NCBI GenBank assembly: GCA_002189035.1
Contig: CM007989.1
Coordinates: forward strand, 3,596,001-3,660,000
Length of the DNA: 64,000 nucleotides
Reading direction: 5' to 3'
DNA from: Utricularia gibba
Taxonomy: Eukaryota > Streptophyta > Magnoliopsida > Lamiales > Lentibulariaceae
Made by a program: the position numbers and the translations under genes
Shown: positions 58,862 through 64,000 of the stretch, piece by piece
How the letters are laid out: each line of letters begins with the position of its first letter
Position numbering within the stretch: position 1 is the stretch's first letter
Notes under the pieces: model-generated
Database searches by the model: none
Told to the model about the DNA's origin: nothing
Seen by the model: only the letters and a program-made list of their open reading frames with translations

Positions 58862-59956
58862 TCAGTTAGTCTTAAAGCTCATGGATGCCTTGAGAATGGG
58901 TCGCCCGCTCAGGGCAGTTGTGTTTGTGACTGTGGTCATGCCTTCACTCTTTATTGATGGCAATGCAGAACACCAGAAATTCATGTATCTCTGCTTTGGT
59001 GTGCTTTTTGATCTTGCTTTCGCTGTGGATGATGCAGTCGTAGCCATGTAAGCCGGCAAAGAATCTTCTCTAGTCAAGCGACGACTTTTGGGATGGTTAT
59101 ATGATCTTCTTGATGTAGGTATAGAAGCTGATACTTCTGCACTTCTTGTTAGTGAGTCCCATCTCGGCCCACCAGGTTTACCTTTGGCAAGATGGCTATC
59201 CATCCATTGGTCTAACCAATATCTCTGTCCATGGCATTCGGTTTTCAGTGAACTCTGCCAGATTTAACAACATTCTTAACATGATTCATTTCACATGATC
59301 ACGGGAGAAGAAGACTGACCCGTTGTTTAAGGCTGTAGGACTCTCTATAAACATGTTCCTTCACGAAACTCTTGCTAAATGTACCCCAATCATAATTCCT
59401 TTGCCTGTTCCAGCTTACCTGCACATCTTTATCTTGATATCTCAAGGCTTGAGCGTTGAACTCTGACTGTAGGTTGACGATGGACTGCAGTGACTTGAGG
59501 GTGTTGATAGTATGCTTTCTAACAGCCCAGCCACGAATGAGAGCTTGCATCTTGACCACTCCCTTCAATGCTCGCAATGCTTCCCTGGACTGGATAAAAA
59601 AAACAAAATTTTGATTCATGTAAGGATCGCATCATTATACTGTTTGGTTTGGCTCTTCCTATCCATGCCACTTTTCTCACCAGATAAGCTCGGAAAGCTG
59701 CTTGGATTGTGATGGCAGCTGCTAGCTCCTGAGCCCCGTTCGACTTTGAACGGCTTGGTGCTTCAGATGATGGAGCACGTCTCTTCATTTTAAACAAGCC
59801 AAAAGCCCATCCTCGTAGCTTCGCCTTCTGACAACACAAAGCATACTCCAATTGGTCGGTCTCACAAGAAACAGAACTGCCATGACAGTTTACCTTGTGA
59901 GCTCGTCCTCTTCGACATGGCTCTAATGAGCAGAGCACTTGTGTGAATCTGCCCAT
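58862..59956 (-). CDS. IQ67-domain (IQD) calmodulin-binding protein
   Basis: IQD proteins bind calmodulin and associate with microtubules or the nucleus as scaffolds. Four exons in phase (59894-59956, 59681-59827, 59320-59589, 58862-59254) give about 290 residues. The IQ67 region spans an intron at its family position: AAAITIQAAFRAYL, then SREALRALKGVVKMQALIRG with WAVRKH. C-terminal family motifs are RYWLDQWMDSH, LPAYMATTASSTAKARSKST and PKQRYMNFW. The protein is basic, as is usual. The first exon (MGRFTQVLCSLEPCRRGRAHK) is the least certain part: the first intron is only 66 nt and is an open in-frame segment, so it could be retained. IQD subgroup is not assigned. Confidence 0.82.
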
Positions 59957-60845
59957 CTCTCCTCCTTGCTTTTCGGTCGAATCTGCACTGCAGGCAATTG
60001 TGTGTCCACTGCCCTTTAAGTGGATCCCATGCCTTGGTAACTGCTGAGACTCTGCCCGTGTGTAACATTCATTGATCTTATCTGATTTCCATTAGAAGCC
60101 TCAATGATGCCAAGATCTGTATAAGTGGGACGTCTTCCTATTCTGTAGGCCAACCATTTTTTCAGTGTATTCACGGGTTTGTCCGATGGTGGACATGATG
60201 ATCCATTCCACGCTGCCAGATTTGGCCTCTTCTTTGTCCTCAACTCTCACAGGTTTGCGCTTCAAACCTTGTTTTTATGCACGGGTGAGATGATTAAAAA
60301 TGTCCCCAAACAGCAAAAGTTAGGAGCCTCACAAGCTTCCATATGACAGACTTGGCAGAACCCACTAAAAGTTACAAGGCATCTTGGAGCTAGACTCAAG
60401 TACAACAGAAAGAGAACAGCATAACCCAAGACAACTCAGAAACTCTGCCATGAAGCAACCGGAGAAGATGAGCACTTTTAGTACCAGGAAGAACATGTAT
60501 AGGTATAACTGGTATTCACCATACAGTTTCTTTGATGAGAAAAACGATATTACCCATTCCCATATGGAAAACGAAACAAGATGAACAGGGAAGGATGCGA
60601 GCAAGTGATGCCATTGAGTATGATGAGCAGCTGAATTGCACAAAGAAAAATCAAGTCTTCCATCGATGGAAGTAGTTGCTGAAACACGATAAAAGAAAAT
60701 TTGCATTCTCTAGAAATCTGCATTGAGCACAGTTTTATCCTCAACACTCAGTGAATGGAACAAGCTCACCATAGATGACAGGACAACCCGTAGGTACAAG
60801 GGGGTTCCCGAAATTCACCTAACCTGAGAAAGAAGAGGATGCCAA
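59957..60845. other. Intergenic region
   Basis: A 75-codon minus frame (60016-60243) upstream of the IQD gene has no family match and is probably leader or promoter sequence. The remainder includes the 3' UTR of the CHZ gene. No other feature is supported. Confidence 0.45.
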
Positions 60846-61508
60846 TCACGCATCTTCACTTTTATCGTTAATGCGAAATCCTGCCTGGGGTTTACATCGC
60901 CTTGTTCTTGAAGGCAAAATGTTGTTCAAATCGACCTCAGCAAGCGGATCATCCTCAGCATCACTGTCATCGAGTCCATCGGAGGAGTTTCCGTCTGAGT
61001 CATCGCTGGAATCATCGTCATCATCGTCGTCATTCTGGGAATCTGAATCTTCATCTTCGGAGTCCACCATTTTCCCCTTTCCCTTCCTATCTACGGCAAT
61101 CCCTTTCCCTTTCACATCAGCTCTTCGTTTTACCTCATCCTCGTCTTTGTCTTGCTCAACACTATAGTCTTCTTCATCATCATCATCATCCTCCTCCTCT
61201 TCCTCATTATCATCATCGTTTTCTTCTACCAAAGCATCGCCACCTCGGAGATGATACTCTTCCAGAGGCAAAGAACCATTATTTTCATCAATCTTACGCC
61301 TCTTACCGGAAGCTGCTTCCTCTGGTTTCTCCAAACTCTCACCGGCGTCCGGAGGCACAGACCCGTTCTTCTCGGCTAATGTTTCCATCTTCCGCTTATT
61401 GCCGGGATCCGCCTCCTCTTCCGGTATCCTTACCAACGAAGTCGACCTATCAACTTTCGGTTTCCAGGAAAATTCATCGTCTCCTTCGGCAGATTTCAAC
61501 TCCGCCAT
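60846..61508 (-). CDS. CHZ-domain histone chaperone-like acidic nuclear protein
   Basis: A single-exon frame of 220 residues. It begins at the ATG 61508 (MAELKSAEGDDEFSWKPKVD); in-frame codons upstream lack an ATG. The middle is a mixture of basic NLS-like patches (GNKRKME, SGKRRKIDE) and long Asp/Glu/Ser runs (around residues 115-185). The C-terminus carries the CHZ motif DDPLAEVDLNNILPSRTRR, which in yeast Chz1 contacts H2A.Z-H2B. A histone-chaperone role is therefore inferred from the motif plus the acidic tract. The match is short, so confidence is moderate. Confidence 0.75.
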   Translation of the reverse strand: MAELKSAEGDDEFSWKPKVDRSTSLVRIPEEEADPGNKRKMETLAEKNGSVPPDAGESLEKPEEAASGKRRKIDENNGSLPLEEYHLRGGDALVEENDDDNEEEEEDDDDDEEDYSVEQDKDEDEVKRRADVKGKGIAVDRKGKGKMVDSEDEDSDSQNDDDDDDDSSDDSDGNSSDGLDDSDAEDDPLAEVDLNNILPSRTRRCKPQAGFRINDKSEDA

Positions 61509-62392
61509 TGATTTCTGTGTTCGGAAACTAGGGTTTTCCCCTCTACTTTCACCTGTAGCGCAACTCACAAAGGGAATTGTCGGTTATACCCCAACAGGCA
61601 AGCAGTGGAATGTGAGAGAGAACACATAAATTACCCTCCATTGAATGAAGTCATCTGGATCGCCGAAACATTAATCTGCAACAAGGATTTGCGATTCATG
61701 TGTTTGAAGCTTCATAGTATAGATTGGTGGATTAGTGAATTTTGTTTAAACGGCGGGATGCATAAAAAGCGCTAATGGATCAGCGTTCGCGCCTGGAGGC
61801 GGCTATGTCGCCAGGGGAAAGATGGCTGGGGGGCATGATCTGCAATTCAGCTCTTTAGCCAATCTGGACATATTCGAGCTCGATTTCGTTTTCGATGATC
61901 GCCTACTTAGATTAGCTGGTCCTGTTTCTAGTTCTGAGCGATTCAAACGGCTTTCGTGAGGGAAGAGCCTTACGGATTCCGCGGAATACGCGCTTGGTGT
62001 CATTGCTGGTGGACTTCTTGACGGAAGTAATGGGCTCTGGAATCCTAAACATTTCATCGGGTGAGTCTAAGTTGAATCTGGTATACGTTGGAAGCTCTTT
62101 TTTCTGCGTTCCTGATGTTAATTCTACTGCTTTACGGATGGAAGTTTTCCTTTTGGTTCCCGATTGCAGTTAAATTCAATAGCTACCGAAGCTGGGGTAG
62201 GCTATCTTTGGAACTCTCTGGGGGACCCTTGGAGTGATCTGGGGCTTTAGACAGCACAGCAGAAAACGCAGCAGCCAACAGAAGCCTGAATCTGTGAGAA
62301 GTAAAAGATGATGATATGAGGACAAAGCACTTGTTGAAACACATCTTGATGATGCGCCAAAGAAGCGATGTTGTGAAAATAACCTGTTGTTT
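61509..62392. other. Intergenic region with a SEC31 relic
   Basis: The CHZ gene leader and promoter lie to about 61700. A SEC31-derived fragment occupies 61771-62064. The rest (62065-62392) is the 3' flank of the resistance gene; I see no continuation of SEC31 there. Confidence 0.5.
61771..62064 (+). pseudogene. SEC31 (COPII outer coat) N-terminal fragment with an internal stop
   Basis: The plus frame starting at 61771 reads [20 protein letters not shown], then [17 protein letters not shown], then SSERFKRLS, a TGA stop at 61957, then GKSLTDSAEYALGVIAGGLL and DGSNGLWNP. This parallels the start of plant SEC31 (LAPDAPYLAAGTMAGAVDLS, SSANLEIFKLDF, SSERFNRLAWGKNGS, LGLIAGGLVDGNI-LWNP). The stop falls exactly at the position of a conserved Trp, so TGG changed to TGA. 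A GT donor-like gtgagt follows at 62061. The first exon codons and the remaining 1000 or so residues are absent. The copy is a non-functional fragment. Confidence 0.8.
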
Positions 62393-64000
62393 TCATCTCA
62401 AACTCAAGGTCTTATAAACAGAAGTTCCATCAATCTCCACACAGGGAATTCCCGATATTTTTCCCCAGTATTCTCCCCTGTCTTTCACACACTTGTACTT
62501 GAGGGCTTCACAGTCACTTATTTCCAGATGCCACAGTTTTGCCAGCACTTCTTCACTTGGCAAGATCCCGATTTTGGTGCAGTTCATGATCGATAGATAC
62601 CGAAGCAACTTCAGATTATCGAGCACCTTTGCAAGGGTAGTCAGTTTGGGGAATCTGGCAATGGAGCACCGTATCAGCGAAGGAGGGAACAGATGGCTAC
62701 CGTCATCGCTGAGCTGCTGAAGGTCTTTGAATCCTCCACAAATGGAGAACTCCTTAAGAGACGAGAGTGTGCTGAGACCCCACTGCTTCAGGGGCTTCAA
62801 TTTCTTGGAATCCAATACTCTAAGAGAAGATAAGTTTGGAGGCAGATCGAAGTTGGGAAAAATTGTGAGACTTGGACAACTCTGTATCTCAAGTGACAAG
62901 AGAGAGGTCATGTTGCTTGGCAAGGACTTGATCTTGGTGCAGTCTTCAATGTGAAGTGATCTGAGGCTCGATGGCAAGCCCTTCTCTGGGAAATGTTTAA
63001 TGCTATGGCAGCTCGATAAGTGCAACTTCACAAGGTGCTTGAGTTCATATAAATGGTGACCAAGATATTTGAAGTTGCTCCAGTTGGATGAACTGAGATC
63101 TTCTAGCAGCATTCTCCCTTTCCCTAGTAGCATATTCTCTGAAATAGGTTCCAGTTGGCTGCAGTTTTTGATACCAAGTTTCCTGAGAGCTATGGGGAGG
63201 ACACACGTCCATTTCTGCAACGACGAACAATCCTTTATTTCTAGACGTTCAAGGTAGAAAATGTTGCTTGGGAGGGACTCCACAGCATTGCAACTGAGAA
63301 TCTCAAGGCGTTTAAGTGAGGAAGGAATGCCAGGGAAAGTGACTAACTTCATACATTTTTTGATGATCAGCTCCCTTAAAAAGCCGAGGCTGCTCAACTG
63401 TCTTGGAAGAAAGGTCAAACTTGGACAGTGAAATAGTTCTAGGACTTCGAGATTGCACGGAAGTTGTCTTTCACCATATCCCAAGGACACGAGCTGCAAA
63501 CAGTCAATGATTATGATTCTCCTTAGGCGGGTAAGTTGTCCTTGTTCAATTCCTTCTGACCAGAGTGCCAACATTTCATTGCAGTTGCAACATTCTAATG
63601 CCTCTAGCGCTACCAAAGACTCTACAAGTTCCTTTGGAAAATGGAGTAGCCCTGAAACAGCCTCAATCTTCAGATACGTCAAGAGGTTGAGGCTCAAGAA
63701 ACTTAGAAGCAGTTCCTTACTGCAGTCCTCGAGATCCAATTTACTCAAAACAGGAAAAGCCAACGGAGAAATAACCATTAACTTGCCACATTTGGTTACA
63801 GCAAGGTCTTTCAGATGAGTGAACTCTATGCGAACGCCATCAGCACTATAAAACCCAATCCATTCTCTCCATTGGGGCATGTCATCAAACCTCAGACTTT
63901 CCAGCTTTGGAAATTTCCTATCTGTACCAGTGCCGTAGAACTCCTCTCCAATGCGTCTGATGTTCGGCAAATTTCCTATCCGTAGATGCTTAAGGCCTGG
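62393..64000 (-). CDS. LRR region of a CC-NB-LRR (RPP13-like/RPPL1 type) resistance protein, 5' part beyond the window
   Basis: A continuous frame of at least 535 codons, open at the right edge (PGLKHLRIGNLPNIRRIGEE) and ending at 62393. It is built of non-TIR type LRRs of the R1/RPPL class: LESLRFDDMPQWREWIGF, LKDLAVTKCGKLMVISPLAF, LEVLELFHCPSLTFLPRQLS, LRELIIKKCMKLVTFPGIPS, LRSLHIEDCTKIKSLPSNMT, LLSLEIQSCPSLTIFPNFDL, then LWHLEISDCEALKYKCVKD and HIDYWGKI-type GEYWGKISGIPCVEIDG, which is the family C-terminus. No stop interrupts the LRRs. The NB-ARC and coiled-coil parts would lie past 64000, so completeness cannot be judged. Confidence 0.88.
   Translation of the reverse strand, partial: PGLKHLRIGNLPNIRRIGEEFYGTGTDRKFPKLESLRFDDMPQWREWIGFYSADGVRIEFTHLKDLAVTKCGKLMVISPLAFPVLSKLDLEDCSKELLLSFLSLNLLTYLKIEAVSGLLHFPKELVESLVALEALECCNCNEMLALWSEGIEQGQLTRLRRIIIIDCLQLVSLGYGERQLPCNLEVLELFHCPSLTFLPRQLSSLGFLRELIIKKCMKLVTFPGIPSSLKRLEILSCNAVESLPSNIFYLERLEIKDCSSLQKWTCVLPIALRKLGIKNCSQLEPISENMLLGKGRMLLEDLSSSNWSNFKYLGHHLYELKHLVKLHLSSCHSIKHFPEKGLPSSLRSLHIEDCTKIKSLPSNMTSLLSLEIQSCPSLTIFPNFDLPPNLSSLRVLDSKKLKPLKQWGLSTLSSLKEFSICGGFKDLQQLSDDGSHLFPPSLIRCSIARFPKLTTLAKVLDNLKLLRYLSIMNCTKIGILPSEEVLAKLWHLEISDCEALKYKCVKDRGEYWGKISGIPCVEIDGTSVYKTLSLR

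Noticed and set aside
60902-61531. 209-codon His/Arg-rich plus-strand frame
   Set aside because: It is the complement of the Asp/Glu codon runs of the CHZ protein.

Overview
This is a gene-dense stretch of nuclear chromosome from a dicot flowering plant. Every long gene has plant-type GT-AG introns. The gene set is plant-specific: an RNA polymerase V largest subunit with a WG/GW tail, a KOBITO1-type protein, a RABA4 GTPase, an IQ67-domain protein, a stress-associated A20/AN1 protein and a CC-NB-LRR type resistance gene. Intergenic DNA is AT-rich and carries small MITE-like elements. No CRISPR, operon or bacterial feature is present, and I cannot name the species.

Left third (1-25 kb): an EMSY-LIKE chromatin reader on the minus strand, cut by the left edge; a plant O-fucosyltransferase-family gene; a GFA2-type mitochondrial DnaJ with 17 exons; and, convergent to it, a large FRIENDLY/CLU gene on the minus strand. 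A decayed thaumatin-like fragment follows, then a RABA4-type small GTPase.

Middle (25-42 kb): a bHLH130-like transcription factor with an apparent 1-base frameshift, a SURP/G-patch splicing protein, an A20/AN1 stress-associated protein, two adjacent MITE-like elements, a broken proline-rich secreted protein, and telomerase reverse transcriptase (TERT). FRIENDLY and the SURP/G-patch gene are also close neighbours on Arabidopsis chromosome 3, so this block looks like conserved microsynteny.

Right third (42-64 kb): NRPE1 lies directly upstream of TERT on the same strand, with only 237 bp between its stop and the TERT ATG. It is followed by a divergent intronless WD40 protein (JINGUBANG-like), KOBITO1, an intronless divergent paralogue of geranylgeranyl reductase, an IQD protein, a CHZ-type histone chaperone, a SEC31 pseudogene fragment, and the LRR end of a resistance gene that runs off the right edge.

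The most notable points are as follows. NRPE1 has an apparent frameshift just before its catalytic Asp motif. Its C-terminal tail is an unusual tandem repeat in place of the Arabidopsis QS-rich tail. A shared pattern of four-base C/G runs sits where five are expected in three different genes, which suggests sequencing error rather than true decay. Other points are the two MITE-like elements with perfect or near terminal inverted repeats, the SEC31 and thaumatin relics, and the intronless reductase paralogue. I found no wholly new biological system here.
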